The position numbers and the translations under genes were made by a program. A stretch of 44,752 nucleotides of DNA from a virus: positions 1 through 44,752 of the IMG/VR virus record IMGVR_UViG_3300034073_003250. One strand, written 5' to 3'. The notes beneath the pieces are model-generated. The model did no database searches, was not told the DNA's origin, and was given only the letters and a program-made list of their open reading frames with translations. This document shows, piece by piece, positions 26,725 through 33,456 of this stretch (position 1 is its first letter; every line of letters starts with the position of its first letter).

Positions 26725-27168
26725 ATGATTGACTACACAGAGTTTTTAAACGCATCAGTTAGCTTGGCTTTGACAGCCTTATTATCCCTATTAACATGGG
26801 GAATTAGGTCTGTTATCAAGTACATCAGCAGTCGTAATGCATTAGTGAATCAAATGGTAACAAGCCAGAAATCAGCACTTATTCGCGCTGAAGTTCTAGA
26901 CATTGCAGAGACAGCCGTTCGTTACACCGAGCAGGTATTTGCAGAGCAAATCAAGAAGGCACGAGAAGATGGAAGGCTGACCACCGAAGAGGCAAAGGAG
27001 GCAGTTGGTATTGCCCTTACAGCTGGATTTTCAATGGCAAAGGAAAGAGGGCTTTCCGTTGGCTCAGATACGCTAAGGTATGCCATAGAAGCATCATTAC
27101 AGAAGCTTAAGGTAGAAAAAAAAATGGTGATAGGACAGCCTCAACCATTGGCGTTATCGGAGAAATAA
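26725..27168 (+). CDS. holin, LLH-like, possible -1 frameshift donor
   Basis: The 147-residue product has one transmembrane helix (about 10-30, ASVSLALTALLSLLTWGIRSVI) followed by a charged helical domain with AETAVRYTEQVF and a C-terminal helix, like the LLH (superfamily 6) phage holins. It would form lesions in the inner membrane that free the lysozyme. Near its 3' end a run of nine A (27116-27124, in codons GAA AAA AAA ATG) could allow -1 slippage into the open frame that continues to 27401. In the zero frame it ends shortly after, QPLALSEK. Confidence 0.68.
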   Translation: MIDYTEFLNASVSLALTALLSLLTWGIRSVIKYISSRNALVNQMVTSQKSALIRAEVLDIAETAVRYTEQVFAEQIKKAREDGRLTTEEAKEAVGIALTAGFSMAKERGLSVGSDTLRYAIEASLQKLKVEKKMVIGQPQPLALSEK

Positions 27169-27401
27169 CAGGTATACCGGTTCACCCGGGGTTGCTGATT
27201 ACAGAAAATGGTGGGCAAGTGGCGGCGTTTGTGCCAGTGGCCTCTTTCGGAGAATTATCTATTGAGGCCGTTGCTAATGATTATAGATTTGGAATTGGGG
27301 CAACAAAGCTAATATGGGGCCCTATCCATGCAGGTTTATTTGGAACGTCTGATTATAAGTTTAATTTTGGGGTAGCAGCTGGTATTAATTTTAGGTTTTA
27401 G
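27111..27401 (+). CDS. open -1 frame after the holin, protein-like, possibly a frameshift extension
   Basis: This frame is open from 27111 to the stop at 27401, but the first start codon (TTG, 27192) has no convincing ribosome site and lies inside a protein-like sequence that begins earlier (DRTASTIGVIGEITGIPV). The frame is -1 relative to the holin and begins at the A9 run. The translation is beta-rich, Gly/Ala-rich and ends FNFGVAAGINFRF, with a terminal Phe like outer-membrane barrels. Options: -1 programmed frameshift giving a holin fusion, TTG initiation, or a sequencing indel in the A9 run. The coordinates give the open frame, not a proven start. Confidence 0.45.
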   Translation, partial: GRKKNGDRTASTIGVIGEITGIPVHPGLLITENGGQVAAFVPVASFGELSIEAVANDYRFGIGATKLIWGPIHAGLFGTSDYKFNFGVAAGINFRF

Positions 27402-27411
27402 GAGAGTTAAA

Positions 27412-27774
27412 ATGGAAAATGTTGAGTTTAAAAAACTGCATATAGGGACGGATCGTTTTACTAAGATACTCTATGACCCTTATCACGAGTCCGGCGTACC
27501 TCACCGATACAAAATCATGGATACGACAGGCTCTTTTGAGTTGGGCGATGTGTCTTTCCAAGACGGGCCGGTTCCATTATACGGAATTAATGGTGTTCAC
27601 CATGAGGATCTACTGGCCATCGTGATTGACAGACTGTGCAGGTTTCAAGATGGAAAATTTTCCTGCCGTGAAAACGAGATGGCAGTTACAAAACTAAAAG
27701 AGGCCCTACATTGGCTCAACCAAAGAACTTTGGATCGGCAGAGCAGAGAAGTTGAGGGGACATATAATCCATGA
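27412..27774 (+). CDS. Acb2/Tad1-hairpin-like protein (possible anti-CBASS sponge)
   Basis: A 120-residue protein. The C-terminal half (about 62-120: INGVHHEDLLAIVIDRL, then FSCRENEMAVTKLKEALHWL, then REVEGTYNP) is a two-helix hairpin of the type I recall in the Acb2/Tad1 family, small phage proteins that sequester cyclic nucleotides and block CBASS or Thoeris signalling. The N-terminal half (about 1-60) contains a beta-rich part (YKIMDTTGSFELGDVSFQDGPV) often fused to this hairpin. It is the last clear rightward gene and has a GGAG site 9 bp upstream. The assignment is from pattern memory and not from alignment. Confidence 0.5.
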   Translation: MENVEFKKLHIGTDRFTKILYDPYHESGVPHRYKIMDTTGSFELGDVSFQDGPVPLYGINGVHHEDLLAIVIDRLCRFQDGKFSCRENEMAVTKLKEALHWLNQRTLDRQSREVEGTYNP

Positions 27775-27827
27775 ATCTTTATACAAAAGACGACTGGGGA
27801 GAAGGTGGCGAGTGGGTAGATGGATGA
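27771..27827 (+). CDS. tentative 18-residue micro-ORF
   Basis: It starts in an ATGA overlap with the previous gene and encodes an acidic peptide (MNLYTKDDWGEGGEWVDG). Overlap coupling is the only support; it may simply be untranslated. Confidence 0.25.
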   Translation: MNLYTKDDWGEGGEWVDG

Positions 27828-27891
27828 GGCAACCATATTTTGGTGTTGTTTATTGGCGTTAATGCTTGCCCTTATGGTTCTTTTCCCATAG
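27820..27891 (+). CDS. tentative 23-residue membrane peptide
   Basis: The frame overlaps the preceding micro-ORF by 8 bases and encodes MDEATIFWCCLLALMLALMV plus three residues: a short acidic head and one hydrophobic helix. The ribosome site is weak. It ends at the edge of the structured RNA region. If made, it would be a small inner-membrane peptide. Confidence 0.3.
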   Translation: MDEATIFWCCLLALMLALMVLFP

Positions 27892-27892
27892 C

Positions 27893-28190
27893 TTTTAAAT
27901 CTCAAGCACCCATTCCACAGGCATCCCTAGTCCACATTTCAGTGAACGCCCTGGCGACAGGCTTTGGGATTTGGTGGGAGTTAAACCCTACGTGCTTGAG
28001 ACTTGTGTTGCCTAGCACAATTTTGTTCGCACCGTCCCGGGCTTGATTCCGGGTCTTAGGAATTTCCCAGACTCATACTGGCCGTGGTAGTCTCGCCGCA
28101 ATCCGTTCATTCAACAGACTCGAACTGTCTAAGGTGGCCTAGCTGGCAGCCGTTAATTCCTAGCGTGTCCTTCCACGCCGCCGGTGCATT
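27893..28190 (+). ncRNA. candidate structured RNA, about 300 nt, two domains
   Basis: No convincing gene occupies this stretch, which looks more GC-rich than its flanks. Domain I (27900-28001) is closed by a 10-bp stem TCTCAAGCAC/GTGCTTGAGA. A linker hairpin follows: TTGTGTT/AGCACAA with loop GCCT (28003-28020). Domain II (28029-28187) is closed by GCACCG/CGGTGC and holds a hairpin CCCGGG/TCCGGG, an arm closed by TAGGAATT (28057-28064)/AATTCCTA (28155-28162) and a hairpin GCGTG/CACGC (28163-28178). At least three stems contain or extend by G-U pairs that would be A-C mismatches on the other strand, favouring plus-strand transcription. It does not show RNase P or tmRNA signatures. Function unknown. 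Confidence 0.6.
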
Positions 28191-28218
28191 ATTAATTTAC
28201 ACTATGTTGTTTTTTGAA

Positions 28219-28698
28219 TCAAGAATGTGTCAGCTTATCAAGGTCTACAATCTCCTGTATTGTAAAAAAAGCCTCTGCATTCTTTTTTATTTCCTTATAG
28301 ATAGCAAATAATTCCCGTATTTTGGCAACGGTATCAAGATTAAGAGAATTGAACCACAGCCTTTTAGAATATGCATAATCAAGCGCATCTTCGTGGTCTT
28401 CGCAGATTATTTGGTGATAAAGATCAAATTTCAGAATAGACACAATTTGAATGTCTCTTGCGGCATCTTTTTTATAGCTTTCCACTATGTCAAAAAAACA
28501 TGGCATAATGAATGTCCAGACATCACCAAGGGCCATATCGGTTGGCTCCCATGGTTTTTTATTTGCCGGTGCTGTTCTTTGAAGGTGGATTTCGCCCTTC
28601 ACGCAAAATACATTAGAAAAAGGATGAAGCGCTCTCTTGCTTTCTTCAGATATAAATAACCGCATGTTATGTGTTTTAAGGTATTCTTTGAGTATCAT
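28219..28698 (-). CDS. early-region protein of unknown function
   Basis: A 159-residue soluble protein, the last (promoter-distal) gene of the leftward block. It is helical and rich in charged and aromatic residues, with FSNVFCVKGEIHLQ and a helical C-terminus (about 90-155). No family is recognised. It ends about 30 bp from the structured RNA region; no terminator with a T-tract is visible after it. Confidence 0.6.
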   Translation of the reverse strand: MILKEYLKTHNMRLFISEESKRALHPFSNVFCVKGEIHLQRTAPANKKPWEPTDMALGDVWTFIMPCFFDIVESYKKDAARDIQIVSILKFDLYHQIICEDHEDALDYAYSKRLWFNSLNLDTVAKIRELFAIYKEIKKNAEAFFTIQEIVDLDKLTHS

Positions 28699-28749
28699 TC
28701 ACTTACTCCCATATCTTTACAAACTTGGTGCCACTGTGATGTATGCATA

Positions 28750-28998
28750 TCACTCCGCTTCCGACAACATTACTTGTTCCGAGGATCGTAACGCACCGAT
28801 ACATTCGAAATATGGGCCTGAATAACTACGACGCATGTCAGAACCTTCATGTGTTCTTTTAACGGTTATCACAATGACACTTGAGAACTCATGCGCTCTG
28901 GCTAATAGATTATTTGCCATGTCTTTTATATCATCAATATGTTGTTTCCTCTCCCTAATGTCATCAAAACTATCGTTATGTTCAATAGCATCAATCAT
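28750..28998 (-). CDS. small early protein, unknown
   Basis: An 82-residue acidic helical protein with HNDSFDDIRERKQHIDDIKD at the start, without motifs or membrane segment. The ribosome site is weak (a GGAG lies about 11 bp upstream). No family is recognised. A gap of about 50 bp separates it from the next leftward gene and nothing is visible in it. Confidence 0.5.
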   Translation of the reverse strand: MIDAIEHNDSFDDIRERKQHIDDIKDMANNLLARAHEFSSVIVITVKRTHEGSDMRRSYSGPYFECIGALRSSEQVMLSEAE

Positions 28999-29041
28999 AG
29001 TTTCACTCCAATCTTCTCAAAAATATTAAATACGATTTTAC

Positions 29042-29269
29042 TTAATCATCCAAACAATTGCACAACATAGATAGCTCCTCCATGTACCAAAGCGCTTTTT
29101 GGATGTCTTCGTTCTCATCAACCTTTTTTCCTGCTCGAAACAAATATTTTAAAACATTCCCTTTCAAAAACCCCTTTAACTGCTCTGGTGGCAACTTGGC
29201 CTTTAGAATATCAATAACCTCAATCCCACCATCTGTATAGTGTGGCGGGTGGTTTATCATGTCGGTCAT
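29042..29269 (-). CDS. DUF3310 family protein (T7 gp1.7 domain type)
   Basis: The product has 75 residues. The family signature is complete: NHPPHYTDGGIEVIDIL, then GNVLKYLFRAGKK, then DIQKALWYMEEL. DUF3310 is found alone or in T7 gp1.7, a nucleotide kinase, and often lies in phage nucleotide or replication modules; a stand-alone function is unknown. The start overlaps the stop of the upstream gene, typical of this densely coupled operon. Confidence 0.88.
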   Translation of the reverse strand: MTDMINHPPHYTDGGIEVIDILKAKLPPEQLKGFLKGNVLKYLFRAGKKVDENEDIQKALWYMEELSMLCNCLDD

Positions 29270-29541
29270 ACAAGCTTTACTCCAATCTTCTCAAAAACAT
29301 CAAACACGATTTCACCTGGCGCAGACATGGGATGCTGAACCAGAGAAACCTGGTGGCATTTGCAGCAGGCCCATTCTGTCTTTCCGTCCTCTCGCCTATC
29401 CCCGATCTCCGATACACGGAACTGGTGGGCGCATAGATCTGGATCATCCAGGAGCATCATTAGTCGGTTGGATAGTCTTGGCCATTTGTTTTTGAGGCGC
29501 ATTGCTGCGCCTCTTATTGTTACTTTGTGGTGGTATTTCAT
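29266..29541 (-). CDS. small putative zinc-binding protein
   Basis: A 91-residue basic protein. Residues 37-68 contain C-x-H, then WACCKCHQ, so Cys/His pairs could bind one zinc ion. It overlaps both neighbours by 4 bp. No family is recognised; similar small phage proteins with a CAHQFRVSEIGDRR-like motif occur but have no known function. Confidence 0.6.
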   Translation of the reverse strand: MKYHHKVTIRGAAMRLKNKWPRLSNRLMMLLDDPDLCAHQFRVSEIGDRREDGKTEWACCKCHQVSLVQHPMSAPGEIVFDVFEKIGVKLV

Positions 29542-30233
29542 CTTGTATCAATCCCAAATCCGTTTGAATCAACCATTTTCATATTGTTTTTTTCAAGTAC
29601 TATTTTTTTAAGATCAAAATAAGTCAGCCCGTGACCGTATCTGATATCTCTAAAACTCTCAGGACATAGCTCAAGGCCGCAAGAAGGAGACCGTATGTCT
29701 TCAAGGCCCTCTTTCCATGTCCTGTTGCCTGGGAAACTGTCGCAGACAGAATAAGAGCACACAACCGGGTGCTTATTGCTTCTTTCCAGAAATTCAATAA
29801 CGGACTCCCAACACCTCCCTTCTCTGAGCAAGTTTTGTTCCAGGCCATCACGAATTATTTTTGCCAGCCATTTTCTGTTGTGCCCCTCAACGTAGCAATG
29901 GACCTCACATTGCCCGTGTAGGCGAGCCATAAGCACAATGACATCAGAACCAATAGCAATAGCAGTGTTTAGAGATAGGTGCCACTTATCATAGAGCTCC
30001 CCGTCTATATTAATGTTAAGGCCCAATGGGCCAGTTAACCATATTCGGACGTCTTCATAGCGTTTACCTCGTTCTGGGGGATATACCTTCAATATCCAAT
30101 GATCGAAAAATGACTCGTTGTAATAAATAGAACCCATTGATACGCTGGAAACTAGGATTTCCATGTATGCACGCTCTGATCCAGAAAGTCTAACCCCCTT
30201 TGAATAAGGGGAGTGGAAAAATATTGAGCTCAT
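29538..30233 (-). CDS. early-region protein of unknown function (231 aa)
   Basis: A 231-residue protein, mixed alpha/beta, with eight cysteines, several in the last third (VVCSYSVCDS, SPSCGLELC). There is no membrane segment, P-loop or HTH. It overlaps the genes on both sides by 4 bp. It is not recognised; the Cys pattern could bind zinc but spacing is irregular. Confidence 0.6.
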   Translation of the reverse strand: MSSIFFHSPYSKGVRLSGSERAYMEILVSSVSMGSIYYNESFFDHWILKVYPPERGKRYEDVRIWLTGPLGLNINIDGELYDKWHLSLNTAIAIGSDVIVLMARLHGQCEVHCYVEGHNRKWLAKIIRDGLEQNLLREGRCWESVIEFLERSNKHPVVCSYSVCDSFPGNRTWKEGLEDIRSPSCGLELCPESFRDIRYGHGLTYFDLKKIVLEKNNMKMVDSNGFGIDTR

Positions 30234-30538
30234 AACCCCATCTCCAAACCGGTCGAATTCGACCTCTTTCTCTTTTTTATTTTGTAGTTTTTTTCTTCTG
30301 CATATTCAATCATTACGCATTCTTCTTTTGAAGATTTAATCGTTATGCATTCTTCGGTTAATTTTTCAGCTACTTCTTTTGCAGCAGCGACGAGAGATTC
30401 TGAAACAATATTAATCAAACTTCGGATTTGGTCTTCGGTTAGATTTAGCTCGATTTTCCCATGCTCTCCTTTTATGTCTATGGTCCCGTTGTGCGATCCA
30501 TCGAAGAGCCTGTATATGTGTAAACGCTCAAAATTCAT
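30230..30538 (-). CDS. small early protein, unknown
   Basis: A 102-residue helical protein with an amphipathic Ala/Glu-rich stretch (about 40-62) and a basic tail KKRKRSNSTGLEMGL. The tail shares SNSTGLE with the C-terminus of the upstream YopX-like protein; the shared codons contain the 12-bp palindrome GTCGAATTCGAC. Overlaps both neighbours by 4 bp. Confidence 0.55.
   Translation of the reverse strand: MNFERLHIYRLFDGSHNGTIDIKGEHGKIELNLTEDQIRSLINIVSESLVAAAKEVAEKLTEECITIKSSKEECVMIEYAEEKNYKIKKRKRSNSTGLEMGL
30252..30263. repeat. 12-bp palindrome GTCGAATTCGAC, copy 1
   Basis: A perfect palindrome embedded in a roughly 20-bp repeat (TCCAAACC plus palindrome) that recurs at 30557-30568, each at the 3' end of a gene. 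It could be a protein-binding site or a recently duplicated segment. Confidence 0.6.
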
Positions 30539-31032
30539 ACCTCACCCTCCAAACCTGTCGAATTCGACACCTTTAAGAGGCGGTCGTGGATTGAGCCTGC
30601 AATCTCTGTTTGAGATTGATAGTGATTATCCGGTGTCATCTCATATAGAGACTCTGGTCCAATCGTGTCTCTTTCGTATACAAAAGCAGCCGCGGTTTTG
30701 GACCATTTGACAATAAGCTTAACTCCCATTGTCCACTTATCCCTATGGCCCTCATCATATGGCCAGTAGTGCAAGATGTCCCACTCGAAGATTTTTTTAC
30801 CATCTTTATCTGTGAGTCCAATCCATTGACCCAACGTTTCTGGGATGATCTCGTGAGCATCTACCATGTCCCGTGTTTCGGTTTGCGTGCGATACGAAAG
30901 ATTTAGAACGGTTCTGATAGAGTTTTCTACAGTGATGAACGGGGTATCTCCCTGGTAGCAGATGCCACCATACACCCAATCGCCGGTTTCTTTCGATATA
31001 CCCCTGAATAGATATCTATTTTCAGTTTTCAT
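30535..31032 (-). CDS. YopX-family phage protein
   Basis: The product has 165 residues from MKTENRY. The family pattern is present: YLFRGISKETGDWVYG at the start, then ETLGQWIGLTDKDGKKIFEW (about 75-95), the YopX hallmark GQxTGLxDKNGxxIxExD. YopX proteins are common in phages and plasmids; function is unknown although they are thought to act in regulation. The upstream in-frame TTG/GTG starts lie inside the previous gene, so the ATG at 31032 is preferred. It ends SNSTGLEGEV. Confidence 0.85.
   Translation of the reverse strand: MKTENRYLFRGISKETGDWVYGGICYQGDTPFITVENSIRTVLNLSYRTQTETRDMVDAHEIIPETLGQWIGLTDKDGKKIFEWDILHYWPYDEGHRDKWTMGVKLIVKWSKTAAAFVYERDTIGPESLYEMTPDNHYQSQTEIAGSIHDRLLKVSNSTGLEGEV
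30557..30568. repeat. 12-bp palindrome GTCGAATTCGAC, copy 2
   Basis: Second copy of the palindrome at 30252, in the last codons of the YopX-family gene, in the same reading phase and with the same flank TCCAAACC. Confidence 0.6.
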
Positions 31033-31252
31033 TTTTTTCTTTCTTTTCTCTAGGTGAAACAGAAAGCACAAATTTCTCACCATTAATTGCTACCAGTAGA
31101 GAGCCTGTATTTTTAACATATTCAGTGACGGCATAAATGCAGATATCCGTCACATCTTGTTTGTTTTTTCCAAACAACCCGGGTTTCATTGGCACACCCG
31201 CATAAATGCGACCACTGACAGGGGAACAGGCTATTGCGATATTATTTTTCAT
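31022..31252 (-). CDS. small early protein, unknown
   Basis: A 76-residue protein from MKNNIAIACSP. The start is taken at 31252, which overlaps the upstream stop by 11 bp; the longer frame extends into the upstream gene. It is beta/alpha with a charged tail PREKKEKNEN and no membrane segment. Not recognised. Confidence 0.5.
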   Translation of the reverse strand: MKNNIAIACSPVSGRIYAGVPMKPGLFGKNKQDVTDICIYAVTEYVKNTGSLLVAINGEKFVLSVSPREKKEKNEN

Positions 31253-31445
31253 TTTGCTTCTCCCTGAACATAAAGAATAAAGCCGCCAAACATGTCGGAA
31301 TACCAAAACAGATAGCTTGCAGCACACCCATCGTTTTCCCTACCCATACCCATAGGGCGAAGGACTGCATTAAAATAAAGACTGCAATAGTAAGGGCAAG
31401 TACCTTTTCAAATTCGCTGAGGCTATTTGTATTTTTAAACTTCAT
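31242..31445 (-). CDS. small membrane protein, two TM helices
   Basis: A 67-residue protein with two hydrophobic segments (about 15-35 and 38-58) separated by GKTMG, a charged N-terminus and basic tail FREKQNEK. It lies between small coupled genes and overlaps each by about 10 bp. Function unknown; small early membrane proteins often act in superinfection exclusion, which is speculation here. Confidence 0.55.
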   Translation of the reverse strand: MKFKNTNSLSEFEKVLALTIAVFILMQSFALWVWVGKTMGVLQAICFGIPTCLAALFFMFREKQNEK

Positions 31446-31647
31446 TTTGGTTTTCCTTTTCGCAAATCATGCCTAGATACATAATCGCAATTTTTTCAGC
31501 GATATCTTTCGCTATCTCAAAGTTCACGAATTCACAAATCTGGTTTTGACTGACCTCAACACGAAACTCATCTGTTTCGTTTTTGATATCGAGGTATCCC
31601 TCATAACCGCTTGTGCTTGCGGTTATGTTTATTTTTTCAACCTTCAT
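31435..31647 (-). CDS. small early protein, unknown
   Basis: A 70-residue protein from MKVEKINITAST. The start is the ATGA overlap with the DUF551 gene. Its layout (beta strands, then a helix QICEFVNFEIAKDIAEKIA) resembles that of the 102-residue protein at 30230 (IDIKGEHGKIELNLTEDQI, SLVAAAKEVAEKL), suggesting distant paralogues. Confidence 0.5.
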   Translation of the reverse strand: MKVEKINITASTSGYEGYLDIKNETDEFRVEVSQNQICEFVNFEIAKDIAEKIAIMYLGMICEKENQNEV

Positions 31648-31790
31648 TTTATTTTTCCTTCGCCACACACCCATGCGCCCGGACTATAATATAAATCATT
31701 GTATCGTCCCTGGATCATTCCGTAGTTTGTAGTAAAAATCAGTACCTCTGTCCCATCTTTCGGTGCAGTTTCAATTGGTCTCCATTTCAT
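31644..31790 (-). CDS. DUF551-like protein
   Basis: A 48-residue protein beginning MKWRPIETAPKDGTEVLIFT, the hallmark of DUF551-type phage proteins (WxPIETAPKDG). It ends WVCGEGKIK, likely shorter than the usual 60-90 residues. Coupled to both neighbours (3 bp after the upstream stop, ATGA to the next). Function of the family is unknown. Confidence 0.75.
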   Translation of the reverse strand: MKWRPIETAPKDGTEVLIFTTNYGMIQGRYNDLYYSPGAWVCGEGKIK

Positions 31791-31792
31791 CG

Positions 31793-32305
31793 TTACCATT
31801 TGAATGTCTCCGCATCTAGATATACCTGGCAGTGTCGACGGCTCGTCATTTCGGGTTCATTTTTTGGATAAATCGAACTAGGCGCAATTCTTATAAACAT
31901 ACGCCAGCAATGCTCTGTTGATACAGTCCCTCGGTGCTCGTCCAATTGCGTAAATTCAGTGAATTCACCCGGAACAATTTTCCTTCCATCTCTAAATTCT
32001 GTTATAGGTGGTCCAGAGACAAGCAGATACATTTTTTGAGAGGCATCTATGCGATCCATCATCTGTTTCCCGTCAGAACCTCTAGGGACTAGATCCAAAT
32101 GCCACCCAGGTATGCATGGGAATTGGCCGGGCATCAGCATGTGCACTTTTATATCAATAGTGTAGCTCGGCTCTGGAAGCGTTTCGATGAAACGAATCAC
32201 AAACAATCCAACATGTTTATTCCAGCGCAAAACATCCAGAAAAGATGCCTTAATTAGCCCGCAATCCAGTGTTTTTAAAAACGATTGTTCAAATATAAAA
32301 TTCAT
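31793..32305 (-). CDS. phage protein with cupin/2OG-oxygenase-like residues
   Basis: The product has 170 residues. The segment MLMPGQFPCIPGWHLDLVPR (about 58-77), then SGPPITEFRDGRKI, then STEHCWRMFIRIAP is a conserved phage arrangement. HLD would give the HxD metal site and the later His and Arg the distal ligand and 2-oxoglutarate anchor of an Fe(II) oxygenase, in a double-stranded beta-helix. That reading is inference from motif spacing. It starts in an ATGA overlap with the endonuclease gene. Confidence 0.5.
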   Translation of the reverse strand: MNFIFEQSFLKTLDCGLIKASFLDVLRWNKHVGLFVIRFIETLPEPSYTIDIKVHMLMPGQFPCIPGWHLDLVPRGSDGKQMMDRIDASQKMYLLVSGPPITEFRDGRKIVPGEFTEFTQLDEHRGTVSTEHCWRMFIRIAPSSIYPKNEPEMTSRRHCQVYLDAETFKW

Positions 32306-32721
32306 TTTTTTGTCCCTTGTATAAAAAACCTAACATTATCAACAAATTTTGCCGGGTCCCGCTTCATCTCTGATACAGAAATCCTCATTACCGCCCACCC
32401 AATACGCGCTGCGGTGTTTAGCTTCTCTCTATCGCCATCCGTGTTATGCCTACCACCACCGGCCATCCACTGGCCGCCGTCGATCTCTAGAGCTTTTTTT
32501 GAATCCGGCCACGCGAAATCAAAACGCCAATCACGCAATCCGGCATCTTTGAGTCGTTTTCTAACACCAGGCCCATCACCAACGATAACAGCGCAAAACC
32601 GGTATTCCTGCCACATGCCATTGAGCAACCCAGGCGCCAGCATTCTGATGTAGTTCATCGCGGTATGTGATTCATCTACGCGAGGTATTCGCAATGGCTT
32701 TTTACAGTTCTTTTTTATCAT
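32302..32721 (-). CDS. PD-(D/E)XK endonuclease-like protein
   Basis: The product has 139 residues from MIKKNCKKP. The catalytic pattern is visible: WRFDFAWPDSKKALEIDGGQ (about 69-88), i.e. D-x-n-E-x-D as in VSR/DUF559-type nucleases, followed by GGRHNTDGDREKLN. Proteins of this form in phage replication modules act as structure-specific or Holliday-junction-type nucleases. The start at 32721 has GAGGA 8 bp upstream; the ATG five codons earlier lies further inside the preceding gene. Confidence 0.75.
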   Translation of the reverse strand: MIKKNCKKPLRIPRVDESHTAMNYIRMLAPGLLNGMWQEYRFCAVIVGDGPGVRKRLKDAGLRDWRFDFAWPDSKKALEIDGGQWMAGGGRHNTDGDREKLNTAARIGWAVMRISVSEMKRDPAKFVDNVRFFIQGTKK

Positions 32722-32908
32722 TTGATGAATCCTCATCGCACTCTTTGCGTAGCGTCAAAATCGCGCTTGCCAAATCCCGTGCACCAGACCGATACCCAAT
32801 TCTGTATTCTTTGTTCGCTCTATCTTTTTCTTCCAAGTAAAGATGCATCAATACCCCTAAACACACAAGAGGTAACAGAGACATTAAAGTGCGAATAATT
32901 TCAATCAT
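32702..32908 (-). CDS. small membrane-anchored protein
   Basis: A 68-residue protein with one N-terminal hydrophobic helix (about 5-24, LMSLLPLVCLGVLMHLYL) and a charged cytoplasmic or periplasmic part. It overlaps the upstream gene by 4 bp and the downstream one by 20 bp. Not recognised. Confidence 0.5.
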   Translation of the reverse strand: MIEIIRTLMSLLPLVCLGVLMHLYLEEKDRANKEYRIGYRSGARDLASAILTLRKECDEDSSNDKKEL

Positions 32909-33096
32909 TCTTTTTTCCCTCTAAACTGACATCCGTATTTTTCTAAAAGTCTCCTGTCAAACTTATAGCAAGCACAATTGTGAGTTTTATTTTTTCTCTT
33001 TTCGTTTAAATAAAGATTAAAAATGTAAACGTTAATAAAAACTCCAGCAAGGAAACTCATAATGCAGCACACAAAATAGATCAAATCATAAGGCAT
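32905..33096 (-). CDS. small membrane protein
   Basis: A 63-residue protein with a hydrophobic helix at 5-28 (IYFVCCIMSFLAGVFINVYIF) and a basic, Cys-containing tail (THNCACYKFD). Follows the upstream gene closely. Not recognised. Confidence 0.5.
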   Translation of the reverse strand: MPYDLIYFVCCIMSFLAGVFINVYIFNLYLNEKRKNKTHNCACYKFDRRLLEKYGCQFRGKKE

Positions 33097-33099
33097 TTT

Positions 33100-33291
33100 T
33101 TACACTCTCCAATACTTCTGGCCACATCGCTGGCATATAGCGTTAAATGGCCGAGATTCCCCACCTTCGGACTTATGCTTCATCGGCGATAAAATACCAG
33201 TCACATTTCCAAAACAATCCCTAACCTGACACGTGTTTGCAGTTGGTCCAACCGGACGAACAGGGGCCATAGCATTTTTCTGTTTTTTCAT
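33100..33291 (-). CDS. small zinc-ribbon-like protein
   Basis: A 63-residue basic protein from MKKQKNAMAP. The TTG six codons upstream is rejected because GGAG of that stretch is the ribosome site for 33291. It has four cysteines (CQVRDC, ICQRCGQKYW); the second pair is CxxC and a single zinc site is plausible. A 165-bp gap without a gene separates it from the initiator gene; that gap is AT-rich and may hold a weak promoter, but none is convincing. Confidence 0.55.
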   Translation of the reverse strand: MKKQKNAMAPVRPVGPTANTCQVRDCFGNVTGILSPMKHKSEGGESRPFNAICQRCGQKYWRV

Positions 33292-33456
33292 TTTTTTTGT
33301 TATCTCCAAGTTTTTTTGTAAACAATTGCCAATGGATGAAAATTAAAACACCGCCATTTGCCGAAAAATTCTAAGCAAATCAAATTTTATATACCCTTTC
33401 GATTGGTGATAGCTGTTATCAAAAAATAGAGCTCTATATCAAACAATAAAGCCAAA

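Noticed and set aside
27893-28190. tmRNA or RNase P RNA
   Set aside because: No tmRNA 5' or 3' tRNA-like end and no reading frame for a tag; no RNase P GAAAGTCC core motif was found.
28084-28311. 75-codon plus-strand frame across the end of the structured RNA
   Set aside because: It has no ribosome site, runs antisense into the 159-residue gene and shows no protein-like composition.
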